A stretch of DNA of 43,395 nt from a virus (IMGVR_UViG_3300044499_000059:1-43395), one strand, 5' to 3'; counted from the stretch's first letter, positions 21,102 to 29,606 are shown. Made by a program: numbers and translations. The notes: generated by a model not told the origin, from the sequence alone.

Positions 21102-23551
21102 CAGTATCCTCGGTTGAGCGCCCGCTGCGTGGCGGTGGCGAGCGTGGCGACGACGTGCCCCTGGGATCGCCGGAAGGAGCCGGGATCGTTGGCCTGGATG
21201 ATGACGCTGCCGGGACCGAAGACCACGCCGCGCCCGGCCATCCTTTGATCGTTCGGCACAACCCGCCCGGCCATGTCGGGAATGAATAATTCCGGCCCAG
21301 CTTCGCCGACAACAGCCGGCTCGTTCCTCATCAGATGCCCGCCGTGCTGCAACCCCATCCCTTCCACCAGGTCGCCGATTCCCATGTCCCCGCCGCCTGA
21401 GTCCAAACCGCCGAAAAGTCCGCCGAGGCCTCCCGCCGATCCGCCATTTGCGGCCGCGGCTGCCTGAATGGCCGCGATCGCGGCGGCCTCCACGGCCTGA
21501 ATGCCGGCGATCGCCGTGGCGCTCTCGGTTTGCAATCCGGTCAGGCTGGTTGCGGAAATGGTTTCAATCGCGCTCGTGGCGGTGGCGCCGGCCGTTTCGA
21601 TCGTCGCCACGCCGGTAGTCGACAGCGCCTCGATCGCGGCGGGGGTGAGATCGGCGACTTTCCCCAGTCCGACCTTAGCCGCGGCATCGCTTACATCGAG
21701 GTCAACCCCTGGGAGTTTGGGCGCCTCCTTTTTGATCTTCCCAAGCAGTTGATCCAGTAGTCCCCCGCCTTCGCCGCCGACTCCAAACACTTGGTCCTTG
21801 AGCGCCTTGGTAAGAATATCGGCGAAAACTTTATTGAGCGTTTTACGGATATTCTCGGCGAAATCTTCGAGCGAGGTAAATCCCTTATCCAGAAATTCCC
21901 CGACGGCGTCCGCGACGCTGTCGAACACGCGCTCGAACACGTGCTGCATCAGCTCGCTCGTGTCTTCGGCGGATTTTTTCATTTTCTCGCCGGCGGATTC
22001 CCAGGCCAGCGCCGTGAGATCAGCAGCCCGAGCGTTGACCTGCTCGACGTCCTGACCGGCCGTAATCATCGCAGCCCGCCAGTCCTCGATCGCCTTGAGC
22101 CGATCAGCCAGCTCGATCTTGATGGCGGCCACGCGCTTGGCAGTCTCCGTCATGACATCGAGCGTCATCTGCCGCTCGAGTTGGAGCATCGTCTGCGCCG
22201 CGGTTTCAGCCGCTTTAATCTGATCGACGCGGACCTGATCGAGCTCGCTTCGAGTGGGCGGCCGCGCTTCGGCGAGATCGTCGATGAGCGGCCGGGTGCG
22301 CTCGATTTCCAATTGCAGATCGCGCAGATTGATCGTCGCCGTGTCGATTTTTTCGTTCCACTGCCTCTGTTTTTCCGCCGCAGCCTCGATCTCAGGGGTG
22401 AGACTCGCAAGCCCGGTATCATGAAGCTTAAGCTGCAGCGCCAACTCGCGCCCCGCCTTGGCGCCCTGGGTCATCGTGACGAATTGCACCTCCAGGGCGT
22501 GCGACTGTTTCTCAAGGGCATCGACGACGTTGGCCTGGGCGAGCGCTAGTTGGCGCTGCTGTAAAACCGCAATCTCTTTCTTGATGGCGTCTGTGAGCCC
22601 GACTTCGGAGGCTTTCACGCGCAGCAGGGCGGCGCCTTGCGCGATCGCGGCTTCCGTCCCGGAATTCAAAGCGATGAGCTGGATGCCTAACTGATCGTTT
22701 TGCTCGCTTAATCCCTTGGTAAATTCCCGTTGCGCGCCGCCGATTTGCGCCGCGGTGAACTGTTTGACGGCATCTGTAGCGGTCTTGATCTGCGGGCCAG
22801 TAGCACCCAGTTTACCGAGCGCCACGGTAAGATCCTCCGCGGCATGTTTTCCCTCGGTCATAAATTTGGCCATCTGGTTGTCGCCGGCGCCGAGGATTTC
22901 AGTTTGACGTTTGATCTGAACGGGAGCTTCTTTGATCCGGAAGGCGCTGACCACATCGCGCTGTGCCTGAGCATCTTCCAGTTCCTTTTTCATATTTGAA
23001 GCCAGGATGGTCTGCCCGCGTAGAGCGTTGCCGATCGCCGCCAGGCTGCTCTCGAAAATCCCGGCCCCCTGCCGCTCGGCGAGCGTATCCTGGAGCTCCT
23101 TCACCTTGCTTCGGAAAAACTCCAGATCCCGGGTGTGCAGCGCTCGGTCAAGAGCTTCCTTCTTCTCCTTGGCGTTGCCCATCGCGGCGACCACGCTCGT
23201 TATCGCGATGACCGCTCCGGTTACACCCAGGGTCAAGACCGAAAATCCCTGGCCAAGGCCGAAAATAACGTTATTCAGTAGATTCCCGACGGGTCCCATC
23301 GCCCCGAACTCGCTGGCCAATTGCGCAACGGCGGCGCGGGCCGGTCTAATCGAATCGCCGAGTTTCTTGCTTGCATTACCGGCTCCCTCGACGGCGCCGG
23401 ACATTTTCTTGGCTGAACCCTCGACGGCGCCGGCAGTGGAATTGGCAGCACTCTCCACCTCATCCAGGGCGGAGACAGCCGCCGCCGCGCCACTGTCCAT
23501 GTCCGCGGCATCGATCCCCAATCTAACAACAGCGTCGCCAATCAGCGCCAT
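21101..23551 (-). CDS. Tape measure protein
   Basis: An 816-aa protein from ATG 23551 after GGAAGGTGTAATGAC. The N-terminus (VRLGIDAADMDSGAAAAVSA) is typical of tape measures. Two hydrophobic stretches lie near residues 85-125 (VGNLLNNVIFGLG, GVTGAVIAITSVVAAMG), and long Ala/Gln/Glu coiled coils fill 130-560. Residues 640-715 have an Ala/Ile/Thr helix repeat (TAAIEALS, ATAIAGIQAVEAAAIAA), and the C-terminus is Gly-rich. It sets the tail length and is ejected with DNA; at about 1.5 angstrom per residue this predicts a tail near 120 nm. No sheath gene is present, consistent with a siphovirus. Confidence 0.92.
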   Translation of the reverse strand: MALIGDAVVRLGIDAADMDSGAAAAVSALDEVESAANSTAGAVEGSAKKMSGAVEGAGNASKKLGDSIRPARAAVAQLASEFGAMGPVGNLLNNVIFGLGQGFSVLTLGVTGAVIAITSVVAAMGNAKEKKEALDRALHTRDLEFFRSKVKELQDTLAERQGAGIFESSLAAIGNALRGQTILASNMKKELEDAQAQRDVVSAFRIKEAPVQIKRQTEILGAGDNQMAKFMTEGKHAAEDLTVALGKLGATGPQIKTATDAVKQFTAAQIGGAQREFTKGLSEQNDQLGIQLIALNSGTEAAIAQGAALLRVKASEVGLTDAIKKEIAVLQQRQLALAQANVVDALEKQSHALEVQFVTMTQGAKAGRELALQLKLHDTGLASLTPEIEAAAEKQRQWNEKIDTATINLRDLQLEIERTRPLIDDLAEARPPTRSELDQVRVDQIKAAETAAQTMLQLERQMTLDVMTETAKRVAAIKIELADRLKAIEDWRAAMITAGQDVEQVNARAADLTALAWESAGEKMKKSAEDTSELMQHVFERVFDSVADAVGEFLDKGFTSLEDFAENIRKTLNKVFADILTKALKDQVFGVGGEGGGLLDQLLGKIKKEAPKLPGVDLDVSDAAAKVGLGKVADLTPAAIEALSTTGVATIETAGATATSAIETISATSLTGLQTESATAIAGIQAVEAAAIAAIQAAAAANGGSAGGLGGLFGGLDSGGGDMGIGDLVEGMGLQHGGHLMRNEPAVVGEAGPELFIPDMAGRVVPNDQRMAGRGVVFGPGSVIIQANDPGSFRRSQGHVVATLATATQRALNRGY

Positions 23552-23555
23552 GTCA

Positions 23556-24280
23556 TTACACCTTCCTGAAAACGCCAGGCATCATATGCGTCAGAGCGAG
23601 AAACTTTGCGGCCACACCCGAGCGTTCCTCTCCGTCTTGGATTTGCTGGATCTGCGGGAGCCAATCCGCCGTGTCGGTCCGCTTGCGGTAGACATGATGG
23701 GCGAGCAGCCGCGTCTGGATCGCAATCGTCTTGTTGGAATAATCCGAGCCCCACGGTTCCAGTCTGAAATAAGTTTCCCACTCGGTCAGCATGCGAGCGG
23801 GAATCTGGCGCAGGAACTCGTCAACGTCGGGAAAGCCCAACTGGAGAGCTAGGCGGAAATAGAACCGCCGCCGCGCTCCGGCTGGGCCTGCAAGTTTTTT
23901 TCGAGCCGCGCTCGTTCTTCCTTGGTCATCCCGGAGAGCCGCAGCGCCACCGTGAATATTCGATCCAACGCGGCCGCGCTCCTGTCCCCGAGGGTCTCGG
24001 CATCGTCGTCCGAAAAAAGCCTGAGCCCGCTGTCATCGACGATCGCTTTGGCGGCCACCTTGCCCCGCACGTTTTCGAAACGGTTGACGGGAACCTGCTC
24101 TTCGCTGTCGGCCGTCTTGCGGGTGATCCACGACTCCACCTCGTCGCGCTCGGCGCCGGTGAGCTCGCGCACGTTGACAGCCCCGTCCCACTCCGGAATT
24201 TCCACGCGCTCAGTTCTGAGAATTTTTTTGACGATGATTTCGTCGCGCGTCAGCATCGCGCTTTTGCCATTGTTACTCAT
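23556..24280 (-). CDS. Tail assembly chaperone fusion made by -1 frameshift (G-T)
   Basis: A -1 slip at 23894-23900 extends the G-like frame into a second frame that starts LAGPAGARRRFYFRLALQLG and runs through FPDVDEFLRQIPARMLTEW to the stop at 23556. The RxLTEWxxYxxLEPWG string is a hallmark of the T-like extension in many siphoviruses. The G and G-T products bind the tape measure and recruit tail tube subunits. The stop lies 4 nt before the tape-measure start. Positions before 23894 are read in the frame of the 143-aa protein and positions after it in the shifted frame. Confidence 0.85.
23849..24280 (-). CDS. Tail assembly chaperone, unshifted product (G-like)
   Basis: A 143-aa protein; ATG 24280 follows GGAGGTTTGTTC. 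It is mostly helical and acidic: LTRDEIIVKKILRTERVEIP, VNVRELTGAERDEVESW, RIFTVALRLSGMTKEE. The latter resembles the tail chaperone motif in which 'lsGmt.eE' precedes the frameshift. Without slippage it ends 14 codons after the heptamer. It lies between the tail tube and tape-measure genes, as expected. Confidence 0.85.
   Translation of the reverse strand: MSNNGKSAMLTRDEIIVKKILRTERVEIPEWDGAVNVRELTGAERDEVESWITRKTADSEEQVPVNRFENVRGKVAAKAIVDDSGLRLFSDDDAETLGDRSAAALDRIFTVALRLSGMTKEERARLEKNLQAQPERGGGSISA
23894..23900 (-). promoter_or_regulatory. Programmed -1 ribosomal frameshift site A_AAA_AAC
   Basis: On the minus strand the codons read GAA AAA AAC TTG, giving the slippery heptamer A_AAA_AAC in the correct phase. 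A -1 slip leads straight into the T-like frame with no stop. It follows the known tail-chaperone decoding rule. Confidence 0.88.
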
Positions 24281-24310
24281 GAACAAACCTCCAGCCGATT
24301 GTTTACGTCC

Positions 24311-24745
24311 CTATGGGATTGTCACGGAGCCCGTAGGTTTCAAGGTGATGTCGGCCTCCAGGAGTCCGGCCACCGGGCCCAAAATACTCACACCGACGAC
24401 GTAAGCGGCAAAAGCATAGGTTGGGGTCCCCGAGAATTGCGGGATCGCAAGCTTCCAGTTTCTCAGCGTCTTGGTCTGCGCTATGCTCTGATAGCCGGTG
24501 GCGCCATTGTGGGTCGCCGCGTTGGGCAAGAAATTCACCTTGAACGTTACTTCGGGATGCCGGAGAATCGTCGGAATGATTTCTTCCCAGTCGTCAGGGC
24601 TGTCATGGTTGGTGGCGTCGAGCTGGTCGACGCTCATCAGCGGGAAGGTGAGATCCTTGACCTCCGCGATCGTGGTGAACTGTTCGGGTCCCCCGCCATC
24701 GCCCATTTGCAGCCGCAATCCTTTCGCCCATTTGCCAAGTGACAT
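24311..24745 (-). CDS. Major tail tube protein
   Basis: A 144-aa protein; ATG 24745 follows CAGGGAGGAATAAAACT. It reads as the standard small tube protein: FTTIAEVKDLTFPLMSVDQL, then DATNHDSPDDWEEIIPTIL, a signature of the phage tail tube family, followed by VTFKVNFLPNA and KLAIPQF, and a C-terminal beta half. It polymerises into the tail tube. It sits between the neck genes and the chaperones. Confidence 0.9.
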   Translation of the reverse strand: MSLGKWAKGLRLQMGDGGGPEQFTTIAEVKDLTFPLMSVDQLDATNHDSPDDWEEIIPTILRHPEVTFKVNFLPNAATHNGATGYQSIAQTKTLRNWKLAIPQFSGTPTYAFAAYVVGVSILGPVAGLLEADITLKPTGSVTIP

Positions 24746-24749
24746 AGTT

Positions 24750-24968
24750 TTATTCCTCCCTGATTCTTAATGGTTGGCCGCGCCCGTCCACCAAGCCGGT
24801 GTCCCGCTCCCTGGGGGGTTGCAGCACATGATCGTCTTGTACGTGATCGATGAGCGTGGACAGTTCCGTGGAGCTGTAGCCGCAGCCGGCCGGACAATGG
24901 TAGTTGTCGAGCCCAGCCCACTTCGTCACGTCGACCTCTCCAAACTTTTCGAATCCTTTGATCCTCAT
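24750..24968 (-). CDS. Small C2H2-like zinc finger protein in the tail operon
   Basis: A 72-aa protein from ATG 24968, in an ATGA overlap with the tail terminator gene. It has the arrangement C-x3-C ... H-x4-H (YHCPAGCGYSS, then DHVQDDH), like a C2H2 finger. The N-terminus is a short beta/helical segment (MRIKGFEKFGEVDVTKW). It resembles small zinc proteins sometimes found between terminator and tube genes. The C-terminus is Arg/Glu-rich. Role unknown. Confidence 0.65.
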   Translation of the reverse strand: MRIKGFEKFGEVDVTKWAGLDNYHCPAGCGYSSTELSTLIDHVQDDHVLQPPRERDTGLVDGRGQPLRIREE

Positions 24969-25363
24969 ATTTTTTTGTATGGCACCACCACGTCGAAATT
25001 CACCGAGAACATTTGCCGCTCGTTTTCATCCGGGCCGATATGGAACGGGGACTGCCGCGGGCTAACGGCGATGAAATCCGTCGCTCCGATCACGACGTTT
25101 TTGAGCGGCACCAAAGCATCGAACGCCTGGCGGATCAGCAGCGCTGCGCGGTTATAATCGAGCGCGCGGCTGAGCACCTGCAGGCCGCGTTGCTCATAGG
25201 CAACGCCGTTGTCATCGTGGGTTTCCAGCGGCGCCAAGCCAGACGACTCCAGGAGCGCTACTCCTTCGGCCTCGATGGCGAGGGGGAAGCCGCCGGCGAA
25301 CAGCGTTTGCCCTTGGATGCCGACGCCGAGTTGGTGCAAATATGCGAGCAAATCACCAATCAC
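24965..25363 (-). CDS. Tail terminator / minor capsid-like neck protein
   Basis: A 132-aa protein starting with GTG 25363 in a GTGA overlap with the gp10-like gene. Patterns typical of tail terminator proteins are present: an N-terminal helix (IGDLLAYLHQLGVG) followed by TLFAGGFPLAIEAEGVALLE. The strand LQVLSRALDYNRAALLIRQA ('qvlvRa.d...A...i..a') and the C-terminal FSVNFDVVV also fit the minor capsid protein/terminator group. It probably caps the tail tube and joins it to the neck. Confidence 0.75.
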   Translation of the reverse strand: MIGDLLAYLHQLGVGIQGQTLFAGGFPLAIEAEGVALLESSGLAPLETHDDNGVAYEQRGLQVLSRALDYNRAALLIRQAFDALVPLKNVVIGATDFIAVSPRQSPFHIGPDENERQMFSVNFDVVVPYKKI

Positions 25364-25791
25364 AAACCGAGATCCTCCTTGACCGCTAAGGCGACGCGCT
25401 CATCCATCCCCTTGATCTTCAGGTTGTAGGGCTTCTCCAAATACTTCCAACCGCCGACTTTCGCCCAGTGCTTGTACTTTTTTCCCGAGGGCGACACGCC
25501 TCCGGTTTTTCCGGCCCTGGGATTTTCATGGACCGCGAGCGCGTATGGAGCGGCCGGACCGCCGAATCCCAGATCGAATCCGAAGTGCTTGGGTCCGCCG
25601 ATCGGAAGAACAAAGCCGCTCGATCTCAGATTTCCAAGATCGACCGGAACGTATTTTTCTTTCGCATCGCCGATGATTTCCTCCGCTTCCATGAACAACT
25701 GCTGCTTGGCAGCGATTGCGGCTTTCGCAGGCATCAATTTGATGAGCGCTTTCACTTCCGTGAACTCGATGTTTTTAAACTTGGTCGCCAT
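25360..25791 (-). CDS. HK97 gp10-like neck/tail-completion protein
   Basis: A 143-aa protein; ATG 25791 directly abuts the preceding stop. The family pattern is clear: helix AAIAAKQQLFMEAEEIIGDA, then KYVPVDLGNLRSSGFV ('vPvdtG.Lr.S...'), YALAVHENPRAG ('Ya..vHen..g') and GGWKYLEKP ('.kyLekp'). It is a head-tail joining component. Confidence 0.88.
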   Translation of the reverse strand: MATKFKNIEFTEVKALIKLMPAKAAIAAKQQLFMEAEEIIGDAKEKYVPVDLGNLRSSGFVLPIGGPKHFGFDLGFGGPAAPYALAVHENPRAGKTGGVSPSGKKYKHWAKVGGWKYLEKPYNLKIKGMDERVALAVKEDLGL

Positions 25792-26118
25792 CTAAACCAA
25801 CAACGCAACATGATGCGCGCCGCTCTCATCCCGGACCGGCGAGACGGACAGGATCGGCGGCTGCCGCGGGCTGAAATTGTCCGGCAGCGTCAACTGGTCC
25901 TCGACGTTGATCGCATCGGTCGTAGCCAGGATAATTTTCCTCGAGCTCCCCACCTCTTGACCCTGGGCCGTAGTCACCCGCCGGTTGTATCCCATGATCC
26001 TGCCGCGGTAGGACTTCGCCGTCCCATAAGTCGGCTTGCGAAAGGCATCGAGGCCCGTCCGTGGCGCGATCGTCACGGTATCGGCCATCATATCCGTCCA
26101 GGCTTCGATGTCGGACAT
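25792..26118 (-). CDS. Head-tail connector (stopper-like) protein
   Basis: A 108-aa protein; ATG 26118 directly follows one arm of a 13-bp inverted repeat. Residues DTVTIAPRTGLDAFRKPTYG, then SYRGRIMGYNRRV and SSRKIILATTDAINVEDQLT, match the small beta-barrel stoppers (HK97 gp7/SPP1 gp16 type), which begin with 'v.v....Dd.Gkpt'. It would close the head exit after packaging. The assignment rests on pattern and position. Confidence 0.65.
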   Translation of the reverse strand: MSDIEAWTDMMADTVTIAPRTGLDAFRKPTYGTAKSYRGRIMGYNRRVTTAQGQEVGSSRKIILATTDAINVEDQLTLPDNFSPRQPPILSVSPVRDESGAHHVALLV

Positions 26119-26119
26119 C

Positions 26120-26183
26120 ACCCCGTGGAGTACTCCCTTCGATTATGATTTCTAGCTTCGAACGTAGCGTTACTCCACGGGGT
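26120..26183 (-). repeat. Inverted-repeat cassette, copy A
   Basis: ACCCCGTGGAGTA (26120-26132) and TACTCCACGGGGT (26171-26183) are perfect 13-bp arms 38 nt apart. In mRNA the 5' arm starts at the stop codon of the upstream gene and the 3' arm ends one base before ATG 26118, covering the GGGG that would serve as ribosome site. It shares 19 bp with copy B near 18930. Confidence 0.75.
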
Positions 26184-26512
26184 CACACCTTGATGACCGC
26201 AACGGTCAGGTTGGTCACCGCGTCATAGGTTATCTGCACCTTGCCATTGACATCGTTGAACCGGCTCGGAGAAAAAGGACCCACGATCCGTTCTCCGGTG
26301 GTCAGGGGCACGTTGACTAACACATCATGGTCCGAGCCCTGGTCGCAGGCTTTGACGGAATTGATGGTCGCGTTCCGGGCAGCGGCGTTGGTATTCCGGT
26401 AATGCAGCAGGATGCGCCCATCGTTGGCGAACGAATCACCGGCCACGTCGCAGGCGACGAAGGTCGGAGCCGCTGGATTCAGGCCCGGTTGCTGCGGGGT
26501 AATTTCAGCCAT
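26183..26512 (-). CDS. Small beta-sandwich head/neck structural protein
   Basis: A 109-aa protein; ATG 26512 follows GAGGAGGTTTTTT. Composition and strand spacing (TFVACDVAGDSFANDGRILL, HYRNTNAAARNATINSV, VGPFSPSRFND, KVQITYDAVTNLTVAVIKV) fit a small Ig-like or capsid-decoration fold. Proteins with 'Ga.DG...fantG...l...N....v.vt' occur next to head-tail adaptors in many phages. The precise role is not known. Confidence 0.7.
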   Translation of the reverse strand: MAEITPQQPGLNPAAPTFVACDVAGDSFANDGRILLHYRNTNAAARNATINSVKACDQGSDHDVLVNVPLTTGERIVGPFSPSRFNDVNGKVQITYDAVTNLTVAVIKV

Positions 26513-26549
26513 AAAAAACCTCCTCGTTAATCCGATTCAAAAACAATGT

Positions 26550-27191
26550 TCACACAAGCCTTTTCCACTTTTGCAACCGGGTCAGCGCCCGCGGCGGGAT
26601 GGAAAACTTCGCGGCGTCGCCGGTGACGTAAGTGATCGACAGATCGCCCACCGATTTCGATTGAATGTCGGCGGCGCGGCCGGCCGACTTGAACCAATCG
26701 ATCACGGTCTCCCGGGCGGAGCGCTGGACTTCCGGCGGCATATCGCTGTTTGCCTGATCCGCGGCCAGGTACCCGGCGACATAATCCACGGTGAAGTCGG
26801 GATGCTCGCTGTTGGGAATCACGTAGCCGGTCATTTTCCAGCCCACGGATGCGGTCCAGCACCAGCCGAGCTTGCGATAGAGATGGCCGGCGTCTTTGTC
26901 CTCGATCGTATAATCGATGATCGGTTCAGAGTTGTGTGTCACCGACGACACACTGACGATGGGCGTGCGCTTGAGCTGGAGAATGTTGTTCCCGTAGCCG
27001 GGCAGCGTCTCGCGATAGGTTTGCCGACAAAGGAACTGATATTCGCGCTGGATTTCGTCGGACGCGTCGCGGATGAGGTCGTTTAGGACGACGTCCTTAG
27101 AAGTATCGGTGGTCAGGATCCCGAGATCCGCTTTGACGGCATCCAGGATCGTGAGCAGCACTGAGGCGGCAGGGGTGAGAACCTCGAGCAT
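26550..27191 (-). CDS. Head-tail adaptor (connector, HK97 gp6-like)
   Basis: A 213-aa protein from ATG 27191. The N-terminus is helical with the adaptor pattern: LGILTTDTSKDVVLNDLIRD, ASDEIQREYQFL, then LKRTPIVSVSSV ('l...Pi.sv.sv') and DFTVDYVAGY ('i.v.Y.aGy'), and a C-terminal helix with PPEVQRSARETVIDWFKS. It attaches to the portal and provides the platform for the stopper. Confidence 0.88.
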   Translation of the reverse strand: MLEVLTPAASVLLTILDAVKADLGILTTDTSKDVVLNDLIRDASDEIQREYQFLCRQTYRETLPGYGNNILQLKRTPIVSVSSVTHNSEPIIDYTIEDKDAGHLYRKLGWCWTASVGWKMTGYVIPNSEHPDFTVDYVAGYLAADQANSDMPPEVQRSARETVIDWFKSAGRAADIQSKSVGDLSITYVTGDAAKFSIPPRALTRLQKWKRLV

Positions 27192-27197
27192 GACACG

Positions 27198-27308
27198 CTA
27201 CTTCTCCCTCACGGCGCCGCGGATCATCTTGTCGACGGGCGGCCCCTTGAGATCTTTCTCCTTATTTTCGGCCGGTTTTTTTTCCGGCTGCGGTCGTTTC
27301 GGATCCAC
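27198..27308 (-). CDS. Possible 36-aa charged protein overlapping the neighbouring gene
   Basis: GTG 27308 has AGGAG at 7 nt; ATG 27314 is an alternative. The peptide is Lys/Glu/Pro-rich and ends with GPPVDKMIRGAVREK, stopping 6 nt before the adaptor start. It overlaps the end of the 156-aa gene by 47 nt in another frame, across an A8 run. It could be a separate gene or a frameshifted extension of the 156-aa protein. Confidence 0.4.
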   Translation of the reverse strand: MDPKRPQPEKKPAENKEKDLKGPPVDKMIRGAVREK

Positions 27309-27732
27309 TCGCATTCTCCTGGGCGCCGCCGTCACTTTTGCTCGTAGCATCGATCGGCGCTGCGCTCGCATCCACGGGCCCGGCCGGCGCTGGATTGTCC
27401 ACTTCCGGCTTTGTAGACGTCTGCGCGAGCGCTTGGGCCAAGAGACCCTCGAGTTCGGCGACACGGGCCTTGAACTGGTCGCGTGCTGTCTCTGCCTCGA
27501 TCAGAAGAACGCGCAGATCTTTGATTTGCTTCTCGTGGTAGTCAACGCACTCGCGGAGCAGTTGCTCCCATTCAGCCGGGTTTTGGGGCCGTTCGGCGTG
27601 ACTCGGAACCGAGGAAGAAACAAATTCAGCGACCTTGGCGCTCACATATTTCGTGGCGAGATCGTCGGGGAAGCCTGCGATCTCGCCGGCGTTATAGGGC
27701 GACTGCTTCTGGAGAAAACGAACGGTTTTCAT
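27262..27732 (-). CDS. Hypothetical head-region protein with coiled coil (156 aa)
   Basis: ATG 27732 follows AAGGAGTAGGTGGAT. The N-terminus, KTVRFLQKQSPYNAGEIAGF and then PDDLATKYV, is a widespread motif in short proteins after the major capsid gene ('vrflk.y..gevagf......a..lv'). Residues 60-105 form a coiled coil (LRVLLIEAETARDQFKARVA) and the tail is a Pro/Ala/Ser-rich linker. Function is unknown. Confidence 0.7.
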   Translation of the reverse strand: MKTVRFLQKQSPYNAGEIAGFPDDLATKYVSAKVAEFVSSSVPSHAERPQNPAEWEQLLRECVDYHEKQIKDLRVLLIEAETARDQFKARVAELEGLLAQALAQTSTKPEVDNPAPAGPVDASAAPIDATSKSDGGAQENASGSETTAAGKKTGRK

Positions 27733-27778
27733 ATCCACCTACTCCTTGAAATGGCCGGCTGCCATCACCAAAGCGACA

Positions 27779-28291
27779 TTAGGGATTTGAACCGACCGGG
27801 GCTTCTTCCGGAGCGCCGAGTACCCAGGCCCCGCCGGCCGCGACGGTATCGACGGTGGCCGCGCTGAGATTCAAAGTGACAACCGATCGGATGTAGCGCT
27901 TGGCGCCGCCCAACGCGATTGACACTTCGATGACCCCGCGCACGGTTCCACCCCCGCCCGGTCCGGTTGCAACGATGGTGGCCGGTTTCCCGTTGACGCC
28001 GAGTTCGTCGAGATAAGTCGCGGCGTCGGACAAATTCGCGGCCGAACCATGCTGCACGACCACGGTCGCCGTCAATGTCGCAGCGGCAGCCAGGACTGCC
28101 GTGAACGGAATCATGAGCTTTGCCGAATGAAATTTCTTTTTCCCCTGATTCTGCAAAGTCTGGAGGTCGATAATATTGCCGTTCACGGCAACGCCGTCGT
28201 TGCCGGCACCGGCCGTGATCACCGCTGCGTCCAGAGCGTTCTCGCCGTGGAGCCAGGCGCCGACGTTCTTCGATAAAGCTGGACCGTTCAT
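27779..28291 (-). CDS. Structural protein after the capsid gene (170 aa)
   Basis: ATG 28291 follows AAGGAGGAATTTTT. It is Ala/Gly/Val-rich and beta-patterned, with NVGAWLHGENALDAAVITAG, NGNIIDLQTLQNQG, FTAVLAAAATLTATVVVQ and an AGGAWVLGAPEEAP end. It resembles phage proteins encoded beside the major capsid protein that are thought to be decoration or minor capsid subunits. No catalytic motif is present. Confidence 0.65.
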   Translation of the reverse strand: MNGPALSKNVGAWLHGENALDAAVITAGAGNDGVAVNGNIIDLQTLQNQGKKKFHSAKLMIPFTAVLAAAATLTATVVVQHGSAANLSDAATYLDELGVNGKPATIVATGPGGGGTVRGVIEVSIALGGAKRYIRSVVTLNLSAATVDTVAAGGAWVLGAPEEAPVGSNP

Positions 28292-28348
28292 AAAAATTCC
28301 TCCTTGGCGTCGAATGAGCCGTTAAATAGCCGCTCGCTAGAATTCCGT

Positions 28349-29539
28349 TTACGGAATCCACTTGACCGCGGTCAGCACCGCGACGGAAGCGTCATGGCGC
28401 ATGCCGAGATCGTGCTGAACGATTGCGCGCACCACGGTTTGATCCTGCGAGAACGCAGCAACCACCTGAGTACCGTCGTGGTAGGCCGCTTCGGTGGACG
28501 CATCGATGATGATCGAGGTCGCATCGCCGATGACCACGTCGGCCATATCGGTGAAATAGACTTCGCTCTCGTCCGTGCCGCCGCCGAGATTGATCGGGAT
28601 TTGCGTGGTCGCGCCGAAGGGGAAATTCCACAGCCGCCCCAACAGCATTTCGTCGCGGAAGGCGAAGTTCCCATTGCCGTCGCGGACGGTCATGAGATAC
28701 ATCATCGTGCGCGGCGCGAACATCCAGCCCGGCCGGAGCATGCGCACGTTGGCGTTCATGAGCTGGAGAATTAGCTTGGCGAGATCGCTCGTGACGTTGG
28801 CCAGGTTCACGGTCCCGTTGGCGGGAATCAGATTGGCCGCCGGCGCCCAATAACGGAGACCCTTGGGCGTGAACTGGCTGCCGTCGTCGCGGATAAAGGC
28901 GATGTCTTCGCGCATGGCGATCCCGGAGACCAGATCATCCCGCACGATCGCGTCGACGCCGTAGGCGTTATAGCGAAGCAGATCGTTGGAGACCGGAACC
29001 AGCGCGGCGAGCTTCTTGTAGGTCAAGCGCAGCGAGCCGAATGAAGGCTGGCCCTTCGGGATGTTGACGTTTTCGCCGATGTACTGCGCCGTGACGCCGC
29101 CGGTGATCTTCGGGAGCGTGAGCGTTCCCATCGGCATCGGCACTTGAAGTGGATTGAGCTTGCGCACGACGGATTGGGCGCGCAAGAGCTCGATGATGTC
29201 GGCGGAATACTGGTCTGGGATCAAAAAACCGCCGGCCGCGGCATCACCGGCAGCCAGGGCTTTCGAGACCACGTCGTCGCCCCAGTTCTTTTGCGCGAAG
29301 GCGGCCGCACGCTGGGGATCCCCTTTGCCGGCGGCGAGCGCGCGGATGAACCGAGCGATCACCAGCCCCTTCTCCATCGCGGGTTTTTCTTCCTTGTGCC
29401 CGCCGGAAAGCAGCTCCTTCATCCAGTTTTGGTGCTGGACTTGCTGCGCTTTCCACTGTGGCTCGAGCTCCAGATTCCAGACGTCCTTCAGAAGCTCTTT
29501 GATGAGAGCCTTCAGTTGATCCGTGGTCATTTGAGACAT
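28349..29539 (-). CDS. Major capsid protein, HK97 fold
   Basis: A 396-aa protein; ATG 29539 follows AAGGAGGAATCCCTT. Residues 1-95 are helical and charged, like the HK97 delta (scaffold) domain. The mature part starts near AAGGFLIPDQYSADIIELLR (a family signature), followed by VPMPMGTLTLPKITGG, YKKLAALVPVSNDLLRYNA, FIRDDGSQFTPKGL and the C-terminal VRAIVQHDLGMRHDASVAVL. It forms the head shell. Confidence 0.95.
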   Translation of the reverse strand: MSQMTTDQLKALIKELLKDVWNLELEPQWKAQQVQHQNWMKELLSGGHKEEKPAMEKGLVIARFIRALAAGKGDPQRAAAFAQKNWGDDVVSKALAAGDAAAGGFLIPDQYSADIIELLRAQSVVRKLNPLQVPMPMGTLTLPKITGGVTAQYIGENVNIPKGQPSFGSLRLTYKKLAALVPVSNDLLRYNAYGVDAIVRDDLVSGIAMREDIAFIRDDGSQFTPKGLRYWAPAANLIPANGTVNLANVTSDLAKLILQLMNANVRMLRPGWMFAPRTMMYLMTVRDGNGNFAFRDEMLLGRLWNFPFGATTQIPINLGGGTDESEVYFTDMADVVIGDATSIIIDASTEAAYHDGTQVVAAFSQDQTVVRAIVQHDLGMRHDASVAVLTAVKWIP

Positions 29540-29606
29540 AAGGGATTCCTCCTTTGATTTCGTTGCGGCACGCGATCAATTCGTGACCGCGGATAAAATT
29601 TTTGTT

